Positions 42,507-51,589 are shown, counted from the stretch's first letter. The stretch is 64,000 bases of DNA from Parasphingorhabdus sp. SCSIO 66989 (GCF_032852305.1 NZ_CP136594.1:248001-312000), one strand, 5' to 3'. Notes: generated by a model from the sequence alone, not told the origin. A program made the numbers and translations.

Positions 42507-43340
42507 ATGAATATGCGGATTAACGGGTCTTGGCTGAAGCGCCGCGCACTGGCGATTACCGCCTCACTGGCTATCGGGGCGATGGCGGTGACCAGCCCGG
42601 CCATGGCGCAGATGGAGACCATCGACCCGAATGAGGCGATTGATGCCGATCTGATGGACCCGCAGCCCAGCGAGGCGGCACAAGCGGCGGAAGATGTGGT
42701 GCAGTCGGCCGACGATGCCGTGGCCGAGGGTACAACCGAAGCAGTGCCCGCCGATGCGCAGAATCCTGACGTCGCGGCTGATGGCGGCTCTGGCGATGCC
42801 CTGCCGGGCGATCCGAACAACCCTGACGGCCCCGCCGGAGAAGAGGTCGCCAATGATGGCACCTATCAGAAAGACGATTTGATCGGCGCGGCGGAAGGCG
42901 TGTTTGGCAAGGGTGCCGAGGGTCTCGCAGGCGTCATTGAGGATATCCTCAAGGATCAGGGTGAGCCCAATGGCTATATTGTCGGCCGCGAGGCAGGCGG
43001 CGCGCTGGTCGTCGGCCTGCGCTATGGCTCGGGCAAGCTCTATCACAAGGTCGAGGGCGAGCGCGATGTCTATTGGACCGGGCCGTCCATCGGTTTCGAC
43101 GCCGGAGCAAATGCAGCGAAGAGCTTTACCTTGGTCTATAATCTCTACGATACCGAAGACCTGTTCAAACGCTATGGCTCCGGCGAAGGCGCGGCCTATT
43201 TTGTTGGCGGGTTTAACGTAAGCTATCTGCGCCGCGGCGATGTGGTGTTGATCCCGGTGCATCTGGGCGCGGGTGTGCGGCTTGGGGCCAATGTCGGCTA
43301 TCGCAAGTTCAGCAAGAAACAGCGCTGGTTGCCTTTTTGA
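42507..43340 (+). CDS. DUF1134 family exported protein
   Basis: This 277-residue protein has a signal peptide ending in SPAMAQ, an acidic low-complexity stretch (about residues 35-115) rich in Ala, Asp and Pro, and a C-terminal DUF1134 domain. The domain shows the family pattern YQKDDLIGAAEGVFGKGAEGLAGVIEDIL, then GYIVGREAGGALVVGLRYGSGKLY, then GPSIGFDAGANAAKSFTLVYNL, and ends RLGANVGYRKFSKKQRWLPF. The acidic linker between signal and domain is longer than I would expect. The function of the family is unknown. It is monocistronic, outside the regulon. Confidence 0.9.
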   Translation: MNMRINGSWLKRRALAITASLAIGAMAVTSPAMAQMETIDPNEAIDADLMDPQPSEAAQAAEDVVQSADDAVAEGTTEAVPADAQNPDVAADGGSGDALPGDPNNPDGPAGEEVANDGTYQKDDLIGAAEGVFGKGAEGLAGVIEDILKDQGEPNGYIVGREAGGALVVGLRYGSGKLYHKVEGERDVYWTGPSIGFDAGANAAKSFTLVYNLYDTEDLFKRYGSGEGAAYFVGGFNVSYLRRGDVVLIPVHLGAGVRLGANVGYRKFSKKQRWLPF

Positions 43341-43799
43341 TGGGCTGCGCTTGGCTGCTTTTTTCATAAAAGCCACAAAGGAAAAAAGAGAAAAAGGTCA
43401 TGGCGGCATCCTATGCTTGCCAGTTGAGGCGCCTTGGCGTTCGGAAGACTCTCCCATGCTTTTTCGCTTCGCGGCTTTTATGAAACCTATTCTCCTCGTC
43501 GAACCATCCGGCTTTGTTGGGTAGGCTGAAATTTGACTCGCACAAAGACACGAAGCCACAAAGAGATTGGGCAGCCAAATACCCTTCTTTGTGCCTTTGT
43601 GGCTTTGTGTGAAAATCCGAAAAAGGAAATCCGGCAACCGGCCACTCCATCACCCGCCATTTGCACGGCCTAACAATCGGAAGACCCTTGTACTCTTTTT
43701 CCCTTTTTGGCTTTTATGAAACCAAAACCGGTTGGCGAATGGCGCAGCGCCTGCTTATAGGATGAAACGATAGCAACCCGGCCAAAGGAAAGCCCGTCC
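43341..43799. repeat. Repeat-rich intergenic region with palindromic element R1
   Basis: This 459-bp gap has no gene I can support. It contains a long inverted repeat at about 43536-43614 (left arm TCGCACAAAGACACGAAG..., right arm CTTTGTGCCTTTGTGG...) that is related to elements near 50798 and 60984. It also holds two direct copies of a segment that begins TCGGAAGAC and ends GGCTTTTATGAAACC (43441-43487 and 43677-43726), and an inverted copy of its end near 43366. They look like dispersed REP/MITE-like elements. Confidence 0.75.
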
Positions 43800-44978
43800 A
43801 TGCTCGAAAAGCTCGCCCCGCAAAAGCCCGATGCCCTGCTCGCGCTGATCAAGCTCTATGCCGCAGATGACCGTGCCGACAAGATTGATCTCGGCGTCGG
43901 TGTCTATCGCGATAATCAGGGCAATACGCCAGTGTTCAAGGCGATCAAAGCGGCGGAGCAGCGGCTGTTCGACACCCAGGACAGCAAAAGCTATCTCGGC
44001 CCTGAGGGCGATATGGGCATGGTCTGCGGCCTGCTCGGCCATATTCTCGGCGAAGACCTCGCCAAAGACCTCACCATTGATGGCCTGCAGACGCCGGGTG
44101 GCACCGGCGCGGTGCGGCTGGCGGCGGATACGCTTTATGCCGCGGGTGCACGGCGCATCTGGCTCGGCACGCCGAGCTGGCCCAACCATGCGCCGATTTT
44201 CACCGCCTCGCAGTTTGAGGTGCTGACCTATCGCCATATGGATGTGGCAACGCAGAGCCTCGATATGGAGGCGCTGCTCTCCTCGCTCTATAAGGCTGAG
44301 GATGGCGATGTGGTGCTGCTGCATGGCTGTTGCCACAACCCGACCGGCGTCGATTACACCGCCGAGCAATGGGCGCATATTGTCGAGATTATGGCGGAAA
44401 AGCGCCTCTTCCCGCTGGTCGATTTTGCCTATCATGGGCTGGGTCAGGGCTTTGAGGAAGACAGTGCGGGCCTCAAAACCGTGCTCGCCCGCCTGCCCCA
44501 GGCGATGATCGCCTATAGTTGCGACAAGAATTTCGGCATGTACCGCGATCGCGTCGGCGCGCTCTATGCCGTTGCGCAAGATGACGCGGTGATGGCCACC
44601 ACCAAGTCGAACATGGCAGCGCTGGCGCGGGCCAACTGGTCGATGCCGCCCGATCATGGCGGCGCGGCGGTGCGGATCATCCTCGACGATGCCGAGCTGA
44701 CCCAGATGTGGCGCGATGAAGTCGCCGAGATGCGCAGCCGCATGCGCTGGGTCCGCGATACGCTTGCCGCGGCAGGCACCGCTGGCAGCGTCGATTTCGC
44801 CCCGCTGGCGACGCAGAACGGCATGTTCTCGATGCTGCCGCTCTCCCCCGAGCAAATCCAGGCGCTGCGCGATGACCATGCCATCTATATGGCCGGCTCC
44901 GGTCGCATCAATATCGCCGGGCTGACCGAAGGGAATATCGGCAAGTTTATCGAGGCGGTTGCGGCTGTGAGTGGGTAG
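43800..44978 (+). CDS. tyrB: Aromatic/aspartate aminotransferase (class I)
   Basis: This 392-residue PLP enzyme is of the AspC/TyrB subgroup. KIDLGVGVYRDNQGNTPVFKAIKAAEQRL and YLGPEGDMG are subgroup signatures; CCHNPTGVDYT, DFAYHGLGQGF and YSCDKNFGMYRDRVG with the PLP Lys follow in order. It moves amino groups between aspartate or aromatic amino acids and 2-oxoglutarate. The symbol is by subgroup; aspC is equally possible. It is preceded by a repeat region and followed by an unrelated helicase gene 14 bp after the stop. Confidence 0.9.
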   Translation: MLEKLAPQKPDALLALIKLYAADDRADKIDLGVGVYRDNQGNTPVFKAIKAAEQRLFDTQDSKSYLGPEGDMGMVCGLLGHILGEDLAKDLTIDGLQTPGGTGAVRLAADTLYAAGARRIWLGTPSWPNHAPIFTASQFEVLTYRHMDVATQSLDMEALLSSLYKAEDGDVVLLHGCCHNPTGVDYTAEQWAHIVEIMAEKRLFPLVDFAYHGLGQGFEEDSAGLKTVLARLPQAMIAYSCDKNFGMYRDRVGALYAVAQDDAVMATTKSNMAALARANWSMPPDHGGAAVRIILDDAELTQMWRDEVAEMRSRMRWVRDTLAAAGTAGSVDFAPLATQNGMFSMLPLSPEQIQALRDDHAIYMAGSGRINIAGLTEGNIGKFIEAVAAVSG

Positions 44979-44992
44979 CCTGCGTCTACACA

Positions 44993-47737
44993 GTGGCTGA
45001 AGCAAACGACACAGACAGCGCTCCCCTGTTCGGCGCTCTGCAATTTGCGGGCACATGGCGCAGCTATCAGCAGCGCGTATTGGACGAGCTAGACGAGTAT
45101 CTTGATGATAGAAGGCTGCATATTGTCGCAGCGCCTGGCTCCGGCAAAACCGTTCTTGGCCTTGAGGTCATGCGGCGCCTTGCGGGTACAACTGTCATCC
45201 TCTCCCCGACGCTGATCATCTGTCAACAATGGCCACAAAGGCTGCATGAAATGTTTGGTTACAAACAGGCAGTCACCAAACCATCGATTTCGGATGATCT
45301 GCGTTCACCGGGGGACATAACCAGCACCACCTATCAAGCACTGCATGCACTTTGGAACGTCACGCGTTCTTCTGATGAGGGCGAGGTACGCAGGGATTTT
45401 GAGGCCTTGGTCACCACCCTAACACAAAAGTCAAAACTGACCCTTATAATGGACGAGGCACATCATCTGCGACGGGAATGGTGGCGCGCCCTGAATGATT
45501 TCGTTTCAGAACTTCCGAATGCCACTCTTGTCGCCTTAACTGCTACGCCACCTTATGATGCGACCTTTGCAGAATGGTCGCGTTATGATGCCCTTTGCGG
45601 CCCGGTTGATGCGGAAATATCTATTCCCGAACTGGTCCGAAATGGCGACCTGTGCCCACATCAGGATTATATCTGCTTTTCTCGACCATTGCCGAACGAA
45701 TGTCAGCTGCTCAACGAACGATTGCGCAATGTCCAAGGCTTTGTCGACGGACTGCTATCCAATGACAGCCTGCTCGATCAATTGGTGGGCCATCCATGGC
45801 TAACCCAAACGGATTATCATGAAGCTGACATTCTGGATGACCCGGAGTTCCTCTCTTCCATGGCGATCATACTCACGGCAGCTGGTCGCAGTGTAACTGA
45901 AGAACCGTTGAACCTTCTGGGCGTGTCAGCGCCGGATATGCCTGCATTGTCGCCGCTCTGGCTGGAGGCGTTCCTTAACGGCTATCTGTTTAACCATAAG
46001 AATCATTTCTCAGGCAGTGATGACACTCCCCAGAAAGCTATAGCCAATGATGCGCGAAAATTTGGCATGATCGAAAATGGCCGTGTGCGCATAAGGGATA
46101 GCCGGAGTGTTGCGAAGCTCCTCGCATCCAGCTCTGCCAAACTGATGTCGATCGAACAGATCGTCGATAAGGAGTGGCATAATCTCGGAGCAGATTTGCG
46201 CATGGCGATACTGACTGATTATGTTCGTGCTGCAGATCTCCCGAAAAAGCAGGATGACATTTTCCAACCCGTGAAGATTGGTGTCGCCCCGATTTTCGAA
46301 ATGTTGCGGCGAAGTAACAAAGATATACGCTTAGGTGTTCTGACAGGCAGTCTTGTGATCATTCCCAATGTGGCACGCGACACATTTAGCAAAGCGGCAA
46401 AAGCAGCAGAAGTTGATATGGCTGGCATTCGCTTCAATGCGTTGGGCCATTGCCCCGATTATTGTGGTGTAACACTTACCACCAAAGATGCTCGACAGAT
46501 GGTGCGGATTGTAACTCGTCTGTTTGAGGCTGGCTCTATCCAGCTACTGGTTGGTACCAAGGCCTTACTGGGAGAAGGCTGGGACGCCCCTACGATCAAC
46601 AGTCTGGTTCTGGCCAGTAATGTGGGGTCCTATATGCTGTCCAACCAGATGCGCGGGCGCGCCATTCGCCGCGATCCGGCAAAGCCCCAAAAGGTTGCCA
46701 ATATCTGGCATTTGGTAACGCTGGAGCCGGGCGAAATGCAGTTTTCATTCCTGAAACCGCTGTCTGGCCATGGCAAGACCAGCAATCATCATGCGCTCAC
46801 CGCTCTCGGTAGTGACATGGCTCTGATGTCGCGACGTTTTGAGATGTTCGATGGCATTTCGCTGGATGAAACTTTGCACATTGGTAATGGCCTCGATCGC
46901 TTGGCGCTTACCGACGGTAAGGGAGATGAAGCGCATATCGAAGCATTGAATAGGACCATGTTCAGGCATGCCTCTGACAGAAGCGCTACCGCGCAGAAAT
47001 GGCAGGATTCGCTCGGTGATGCTCATGAAAGATCGCATGTCCATCAGGTTGCAGAGGCAAATTACGCGCCACGTGCAGCGTCCTATAACCAGACGCTGCA
47101 ATATCTCTCGGTAACGGCCCTGATCAGCGCTGCCGGCTCAGCGGGTTTCGCCATGCGGAAATTCCAGTCGGTACAAACGCTTGGCATGTTGATCATGATT
47201 TTCGCTGGCCTTACGCTGATATACGCATTGCCAAAGCTGTTTCACGCAGGACGGCTGTTCATCAGGAATGGCAGTCTCGAACGTAGCCTCTCCCAGGTTG
47301 GCTGGACCATATTGGAAAGTTTCAGGGACTGTGGCCTCCTTAAAAAACCGCTGCATGATTATCATGTGGAAGTGACACGCGATCTCAAAGGGAACAATTC
47401 TATAGTCCTCCACAATGCCTCACGCATCGAAGAAAGGAACTTCTTTACGGCACTTGCACAAACCCTAGGACCGACCGAAAATCCGCGATACATTTTGCGC
47501 CGCTGTAGCTGGTTCAGACGCTGGGGACGAACTGACTATCATGCTGTTCCGGAACAGGTTGCGGGACGGAAGAAGGACGCAGAGGCCTATGCCAGAGCCT
47601 GGCAGCGCAACATTGGCCCGGCAGAACTGATTTTTACCCGCAACAGGGAAGGGCGAAAGTTGCTACTTCGCGCACGCGCTCGTTCAATGGCAGCAGGCTT
47701 CCAGCGCCGTGTCGACCGTCGTTCAGAGTGGCGTTGA
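44993..47737 (+). CDS. Membrane-anchored superfamily 2 helicase-like protein
   Basis: This 914-residue protein starts at GTG 44993. Residues about 40-560 form an SF2 helicase core: VAAPGSGKT (Walker A, residues 45-53), IMDEAHH (153-158), ALTATPP (III), LLVGTKALLGEGWDAP (V) and NQMRGRAIRRDP (VI, Q-x-x-GR-x-x-R). Two hydrophobic helices follow at about 700-755 (VTALISAAGSAGFAM and LGMLIMIFAGLTLIYALPKLF), then a basic C-terminal domain of some 150 residues. A helicase tethered by a membrane hairpin is unusual. Its codon use looks more A+T-rich than its neighbours, which suggests transfer. A defence role is possible but not shown. Confidence 0.8.
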   Translation: MAEANDTDSAPLFGALQFAGTWRSYQQRVLDELDEYLDDRRLHIVAAPGSGKTVLGLEVMRRLAGTTVILSPTLIICQQWPQRLHEMFGYKQAVTKPSISDDLRSPGDITSTTYQALHALWNVTRSSDEGEVRRDFEALVTTLTQKSKLTLIMDEAHHLRREWWRALNDFVSELPNATLVALTATPPYDATFAEWSRYDALCGPVDAEISIPELVRNGDLCPHQDYICFSRPLPNECQLLNERLRNVQGFVDGLLSNDSLLDQLVGHPWLTQTDYHEADILDDPEFLSSMAIILTAAGRSVTEEPLNLLGVSAPDMPALSPLWLEAFLNGYLFNHKNHFSGSDDTPQKAIANDARKFGMIENGRVRIRDSRSVAKLLASSSAKLMSIEQIVDKEWHNLGADLRMAILTDYVRAADLPKKQDDIFQPVKIGVAPIFEMLRRSNKDIRLGVLTGSLVIIPNVARDTFSKAAKAAEVDMAGIRFNALGHCPDYCGVTLTTKDARQMVRIVTRLFEAGSIQLLVGTKALLGEGWDAPTINSLVLASNVGSYMLSNQMRGRAIRRDPAKPQKVANIWHLVTLEPGEMQFSFLKPLSGHGKTSNHHALTALGSDMALMSRRFEMFDGISLDETLHIGNGLDRLALTDGKGDEAHIEALNRTMFRHASDRSATAQKWQDSLGDAHERSHVHQVAEANYAPRAASYNQTLQYLSVTALISAAGSAGFAMRKFQSVQTLGMLIMIFAGLTLIYALPKLFHAGRLFIRNGSLERSLSQVGWTILESFRDCGLLKKPLHDYHVEVTRDLKGNNSIVLHNASRIEERNFFTALAQTLGPTENPRYILRRCSWFRRWGRTDYHAVPEQVAGRKKDAEAYARAWQRNIGPAELIFTRNREGRKLLLRARARSMAAGFQRRVDRRSEWR

Positions 47738-47748
47738 GGTTTCGAGAC

Positions 47749-48621
47749 TCACAAAAACCCCTCCAGCGTCTCCTTAAACAAATCAAACTGATCATGGTGC
47801 AGCCAGTGGCCGGCCTTTTGGAACTCACGCACTTCAACATTGTTACCGAAGTACGTAATCCGCCCGTCCTTTTCCGGGTTGCTGGCCCAGCTATCGGCAC
47901 CGTAGAGCATCAGCGTCGGGCAGGTGATGGCGCGCCACATCTCTTCGGTCGCCTCATTGGGCAGGTCGTGCGGCCACCAGTTGCGCATCAACGGGTCGAA
48001 TTTCCAGCTATAGCTGCCATCCTCATTGCGGATCACCGCATGGACGGTGAGGTGGCGCACCTGTTCGTCCGAGAGGTGCGGGTTTTCCTGCTGCATCCGC
48101 TCGAGCGCGGCGGCGAAGTCCTTGTAACGGCGCGGCGCGACATCGGCATATTTCTGCTTGGTCTCCAGCCAGCCGCGCAGCCGGTTGTTAAAGCCTTTCT
48201 CGGCCATTTCCTGCTGCACCTTGGGCGATGGCCCCAGCCCCTCAATCGCCACCAGTTTTTTGACCGTATCCGGGTAGAGCCCGGTATAGCGCGTGGCGAT
48301 ATTGCCGCCGAGCGAATGGGCGACAATGGTCACCGGCGCGAGGTCAAGCTGGTCAATCAGCTGTTTCAGATCATAGATATAAGCGAGCATCGGATAATTG
48401 CCGTCACTGGCCCATTGGCTATCCCCATGGCCGCGGAGATCAGGCGCGATGATATGGAAACGGTCGCGAAAGACTTGCGCGGTCCAATCCCAATTACGGC
48501 AATGATCGCGCCCGCCATGGAGCAGGATCAGCGGCGGCGCATCGGGGTTGCCCCAATCGACATAATGCAGCCGGTGGCGTTGCGAATAATAGCTGTTCGA
48601 GGCCGGACCGATCAGGGTCAT
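47749..48621 (-). CDS. Alpha/beta hydrolase 3
   Basis: This 290-residue hydrolase has LILLHGGRDHCRNWDW, then IIAPDLRGHGDSQWA, then IVAHSLGGNIATRYTGLYP with Ser as nucleophile, and a His near the end in EFQKAGHWLHHDQFDLF. It resembles epoxide-hydrolase/lipase-type housekeeping hydrolases. It converges with the helicase gene with only 11 bp between the stops and is followed upstream by a palindromic repeat. The substrate is unknown. Confidence 0.88.
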   Translation of the reverse strand: MTLIGPASNSYYSQRHRLHYVDWGNPDAPPLILLHGGRDHCRNWDWTAQVFRDRFHIIAPDLRGHGDSQWASDGNYPMLAYIYDLKQLIDQLDLAPVTIVAHSLGGNIATRYTGLYPDTVKKLVAIEGLGPSPKVQQEMAEKGFNNRLRGWLETKQKYADVAPRRYKDFAAALERMQQENPHLSDEQVRHLTVHAVIRNEDGSYSWKFDPLMRNWWPHDLPNEATEEMWRAITCPTLMLYGADSWASNPEKDGRITYFGNNVEVREFQKAGHWLHHDQFDLFKETLEGFL

Positions 48622-48650
48622 AGGGGTGGGTTCTTTCTTTTTAACATGGC

Positions 48651-48734
48651 GTCATTGCGAGCGCAGCGAAGCAATCCAGAGCCGCATGAGCTTTACTCTC
48701 TGGATTGCCGCGTCGCTTCGCTCCTCGCAATGAC
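48651..48734. repeat. Palindromic repeat (GTCATTGCGAG type)
   Basis: GTCATTGCGAGCGCAGCGAAG at the left pairs with CTTCGCTCCTCGCAATGAC at the right, and CAATCCAGA with TCTGGATTG inside, around a short centre. It fills the 143-bp gap between the hydrolase and ribH. This is a long-stem repeat of the kind found dispersed in alphaproteobacterial genomes; it may form a hairpin in RNA read from ribH. Confidence 0.8.
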
Positions 48735-48764
48735 GATTTTGGTTTTCCAGTGCACGCGTAGAAA

Positions 48765-49187
48765 TCAGGTCTCGTCCATCTGGCCGAGATCATAAAGCCG
48801 GATCGCCGCCTTGGCTGCCTCGCCGCCCTTGTCCTTCTGCGCCGGATCAGCGCGGACGCGGGCCTGATCTTCGTTCTCCACGGTGAGAATGCCATTGCCG
48901 ATGGGCAGGCCATCCAGCGTCAGCGCCATGATCCCGCGTGAGCTTTCGCCAGCGACAATCTCGAAATGATAGGTCTCACCGCGGATCACCACGCCGATGG
49001 CGACAAAGCCGTCAAAGCGGCCGCTATCAGAGAGGATCGAGATCGCCCCCGGGACTTCCAGCGCGCCGGGAACAGTGGTCACCTCATGCGTGTGCCCCGC
49101 CGCTTCCAAAGCCGCCTTGGCCCCGGCGACCAGCATATCGTTAAACTCATCATAAAACCGCGCTTCGACTATTCCAAAATGCGCCAT
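48765..49187 (-). CDS. ribH: 6,7-dimethyl-8-ribityllumazine synthase
   Basis: This 140-residue protein is the penultimate enzyme of riboflavin synthesis, joining the RibB product with the pyrimidine. It reads [28 protein letters not shown] at the N-terminus, [11 protein letters not shown] in the middle and [23 protein letters not shown], the substrate-binding block with the catalytic His. It lies downstream of ribB with a repeat between. Length is normal for the short bacterial form. Confidence 0.95.
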   Translation of the reverse strand: MAHFGIVEARFYDEFNDMLVAGAKAALEAAGHTHEVTTVPGALEVPGAISILSDSGRFDGFVAIGVVIRGETYHFEIVAGESSRGIMALTLDGLPIGNGILTVENEDQARVRADPAQKDKGGEAAKAAIRLYDLGQMDET

Positions 49188-49218
49188 ATCTCGGTTTCCT
49201 TTTCCACAAAAAGCCTAT

Positions 49219-49302
49219 GTCATTCCCGCGAAGGCGGGAATCCAGGGCAAACAGTCACCGCCATTAGCAGATGCTCTGGACCCCCGCCTTCGCGGGGGTG
49301 AC
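49219..49302. repeat. Palindromic repeat (GTCATTCCCGCG type)
   Basis: GTCATTCCCGCGAAGGCGGG with TCCAG at the left pairs with CTGGACCCCCGCCTTCGCGG and GTGAC at the right, around a centre of about 30 bases. It lies between ribB and ribH on the transcript. The stem is strong enough to act on mRNA processing or termination. Confidence 0.8.
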
Positions 49303-49337
49303 GGTTACAGGGTTTTCATTCACTACAAACTAGCACT

Positions 49338-50651
49338 TCACTTGCCCACCGGCACCGCGCGAGACCCAACGATGCGCAAGCCATAGGCGTCGAGCCCGAC
49401 CAGATCATGGCTGGAGTTGGTCAGCAATTCCATATCCTGTACGCCGAGGTCAGCCAGAATCTGCGCGCCGACGCCATAATCGCGCAACTGATCCGGCATA
49501 CCGCCAGTCGACGGCGCAGGTGGAGGGGAAGCGGGTTTCTCTCCGAGCAGCCGCTTGACCTGTGACGACAGGAAGCTGCGCCCCGGCTGCGGGATCATAA
49601 CGATCAGGCCCGCGCCTTCCTCGCCGATAATCTTCATCGCGCCCGCCAGCATGCCCGAACTTGGCCCTTCCAGCCCGAAAATATCATCAAACACCGCCAG
49701 CGCATGCATCCGCACCAGAGTCGGCTTATCCGGATCGATATGCCCTTTTTGCAGCACCAGCTGCTCGGTCTCTGTGGCGTGGTTATAATAGGTGATCGCG
49801 TTCCATTCACCGCCCCAGCGACTAGTAAAGCGCGCCTCGACCCGCTTTTCGGCGAGGTGATCATTGCGCAGCCTGTACGCGATCAGATCGCGGATAGTGC
49901 CGATTTTCAGCTTGTGGCGATGGGCAAAGGCGATGAGGTCATCGAGCCGCGCCATCTCGCCATCATCCTTCATAATCTCGCAGATCACACCCGCCGGATT
50001 GAGCCCCGCCAGCCGCGACACATCAACCGCCGCCTCGGTATGCCCGGCGCGCACCAGCACGCCGCCATTGCGCGCTTGCAAGGGGAAGACATGGCCGGGC
50101 GTCACTATGTCGGTGCTGTTCTTGCTGGGGTCGATGGCGACGGCAATAGTCCGCGCCCGGTCCCCCGCGCTGATGCCGGTGGTGACACCCTCACGCGCCT
50201 CGATCGAGATAGTAAAGGCGGTCTCATATTGGCCGCGATTATTCTGGCTCATCATGCCGAGGCCCAGCTCCTGCACCCGGTTGCGGGTCATCGCCAGACA
50301 GATCAGGCCACGGCCATATTTGGCCATGAAATTGATCGCATCGGGAGTCGCCATCTGCGCCGGGATGATAAGATCGCCCTCATTTTCCCGGTCCTCATCA
50401 TCGACCAATATATACATGCGGCCATTGCGCGCCTCGTCGATAATCTCCTCGGCGCTGGCCATCACCGCGCCGCCATCCTGCGCCAGATAATGTTCCAGCT
50501 TGGTCAGCGTTTCGGCGGTCGGGTTCCAGTCATCATGCCCCAGCCGCCGCAGCGAATTGGCGTGCAGCCCGGCGGCGCGGGCCAGCCCGGCACGGGTCAG
50601 TTCACCGCTTTCGACGATATCGGTAAGTTGCTCGATCAGTTGCGCGCTCAT
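49338..50651 (-). CDS. ribB: HTH-fused RibB with degenerate GTP cyclohydrolase II domain
   Basis: This 437-residue protein makes 3,4-dihydroxy-2-butanone 4-phosphate for riboflavin. Residues about 5-60 look like an XRE-type helix-turn-helix (LTRAGLARAAGLHANSLRRLG). Residues 65-265 are the RibB domain with VDDEDRENEGDLI and GHTEAAVDVSRLAG. The C-terminal third aligns with GTP cyclohydrolase II, but the zinc Cys block (CLTGDVFGSxRCDCG in active enzymes) reads AVFDDIFGLEGPSSG, so that domain is inactive. Two copies of ATCACA-W-TGTG-AT lie just upstream (50663-50701), consistent with autoregulation by the N-terminal domain. Confidence 0.92.
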   Translation of the reverse strand: MSAQLIEQLTDIVESGELTRAGLARAAGLHANSLRRLGHDDWNPTAETLTKLEHYLAQDGGAVMASAEEIIDEARNGRMYILVDDEDRENEGDLIIPAQMATPDAINFMAKYGRGLICLAMTRNRVQELGLGMMSQNNRGQYETAFTISIEAREGVTTGISAGDRARTIAVAIDPSKNSTDIVTPGHVFPLQARNGGVLVRAGHTEAAVDVSRLAGLNPAGVICEIMKDDGEMARLDDLIAFAHRHKLKIGTIRDLIAYRLRNDHLAEKRVEARFTSRWGGEWNAITYYNHATETEQLVLQKGHIDPDKPTLVRMHALAVFDDIFGLEGPSSGMLAGAMKIIGEEGAGLIVMIPQPGRSFLSSQVKRLLGEKPASPPPAPSTGGMPDQLRDYGVGAQILADLGVQDMELLTNSSHDLVGLDAYGLRIVGSRAVPVGK

Positions 50652-50662
50652 AAGGCGACTCC

Positions 50663-50701
50663 ATCACAATGTGCGATGGAGTTCATGTATCACATTGTGA
50701 T
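50663..50701. promoter_or_regulatory. Twin palindromes upstream of ribB
   Basis: ATCACATTGTGAT (50689-50701) is a perfect 13-base palindrome and ATCACAATGTGCGAT (50663-50677) is a near copy 26 bp away centre to centre. Both are in the ribB leader, 12-50 bp from the start codon at 50651. No FMN riboswitch motif is visible there, so these are candidate operators, possibly for the helix-turn-helix domain of RibB itself. Confidence 0.65.
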
Positions 50702-50954
50702 GTGATTACAAGCAAGCCATTTCACATCGGGGGTTGGTTTGTTGAAATCCAAGTGTCTCATCTTCCCTATTCCGCGCAAGCGGAACCGGAGATTTGTCTC
50801 GCACAAAGGCGCAAAGGCACGAAGGGGTTACATCAAGAACGCCCCTCTTTGTGCCTTTGCGCCTTTGCGCCTTTGCGCGAGTCTATATAATCTTGGTCCC
50901 GCTGATGCGGGGGTGATATAGCAGAGACCACGCTTTTAGATTGCATTAGCTGCA
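50702..50954. repeat. Intergenic region with palindromic element R2
   Basis: The ribB-ribE gap holds an inverted repeat at about 50798-50883: CTCGCACAAAGGCGCAAAGG... at the left and CTTTGTGCCTTTGCGCCTTTGCGC... with CGCGAG at the right. Smaller outer arms lie near 50771 and 50897. It is the same family as elements R1 (43536) and R3 (60984). No gene is supported in this gap. Confidence 0.78.
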
Positions 50955-51563
50955 TCATGCAGCCGCCATATGGTCCTTCATCCGCCGCAAGTAGCGCGCG
51001 AGCACGTCGATTTCGAGGTTGACGCTGTCACCTGCTTTGATGTCACCCAAAGTGGTCACTTCGGCGGTATGCGGGATGATATTGAGCGCGAAGCTGGTGC
51101 CATCCGCACCATCCTCGACCACATTGACCGTCAGCGAGACACCATTGACGGTAATCGATCCCTTGGCGGCGATGAAAGGTGCCAGCGTGGCGGGGACAGC
51201 AACCTGAACATTCCAGCTATCACCGACCTTATCGACCGAAGCGATGCTGCCGACGCCATCGACATGACCGGTGACAATATGGCCGCCCATCTCATCGCCG
51301 AGCTTGAGCGAGCGCTCGAGATTGAGCCGCGCGCCATCGGCAAACTGACCATCGGCGGTGCAGCTTATGGTCTCACCGGAGACATCAACGGCGAACCAGT
51401 CCTCGCCCTTGTCCACCACGGTGAGGCAGACACCCGAACAAGCAATGGATGCGCCAATGGCAACGTCATGCATGTCGTAACCGCAGCCGATTTCCAGGCG
51501 CAAATCGCCGCGCTGCTCGCTGCTGCGGATGGTGCCGATATCGGTGACTATGCCGGTGAACAT
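50955..51563 (-). CDS. ribE: Riboflavin synthase alpha chain
   Basis: This 202-residue protein has two tandem lumazine-binding repeats: MFTGIVTDIGTI at the N-terminus with IACSGVCLTVV, and GHIVTGHVDGVGSIASV with ITVNGVSLTVNVV. It dismutates two lumazine molecules to riboflavin. It follows ribD on the minus strand by 26 bp, probably as one transcript. Confidence 0.95.
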   Translation of the reverse strand: MFTGIVTDIGTIRSSEQRGDLRLEIGCGYDMHDVAIGASIACSGVCLTVVDKGEDWFAVDVSGETISCTADGQFADGARLNLERSLKLGDEMGGHIVTGHVDGVGSIASVDKVGDSWNVQVAVPATLAPFIAAKGSITVNGVSLTVNVVEDGADGTSFALNIIPHTAEVTTLGDIKAGDSVNLEIDVLARYLRRMKDHMAAA

Positions 51564-51589
51564 ATGTGCTCGCTCCTGTGTTTGCGCGG

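Noticed and set aside
43341-43799. A CRISPR array or tandem repeat locus
   Set aside because: The repeats are inverted or few and unevenly spaced, without regular spacers.
43755-45056. A 433-codon minus-strand frame opposite the aminotransferase
   Set aside because: The plus strand carries intact aminotransferase motifs; the minus frame is a high-GC shadow.
47728-48795. A 355-codon plus-strand frame opposite the hydrolase
   Set aside because: It is the antisense shadow of a clear alpha/beta hydrolase and has no family motif.
49704-50705. A 333-codon plus-strand frame opposite ribB
   Set aside because: It mirrors the RibB coding sequence and has no recognisable motif.
50652-50954. FMN riboswitch upstream of ribB or in the ribB-ribE gap
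   Set aside because: I could not find the conserved RFN segments; the region holds palindromes and a dispersed repeat instead.
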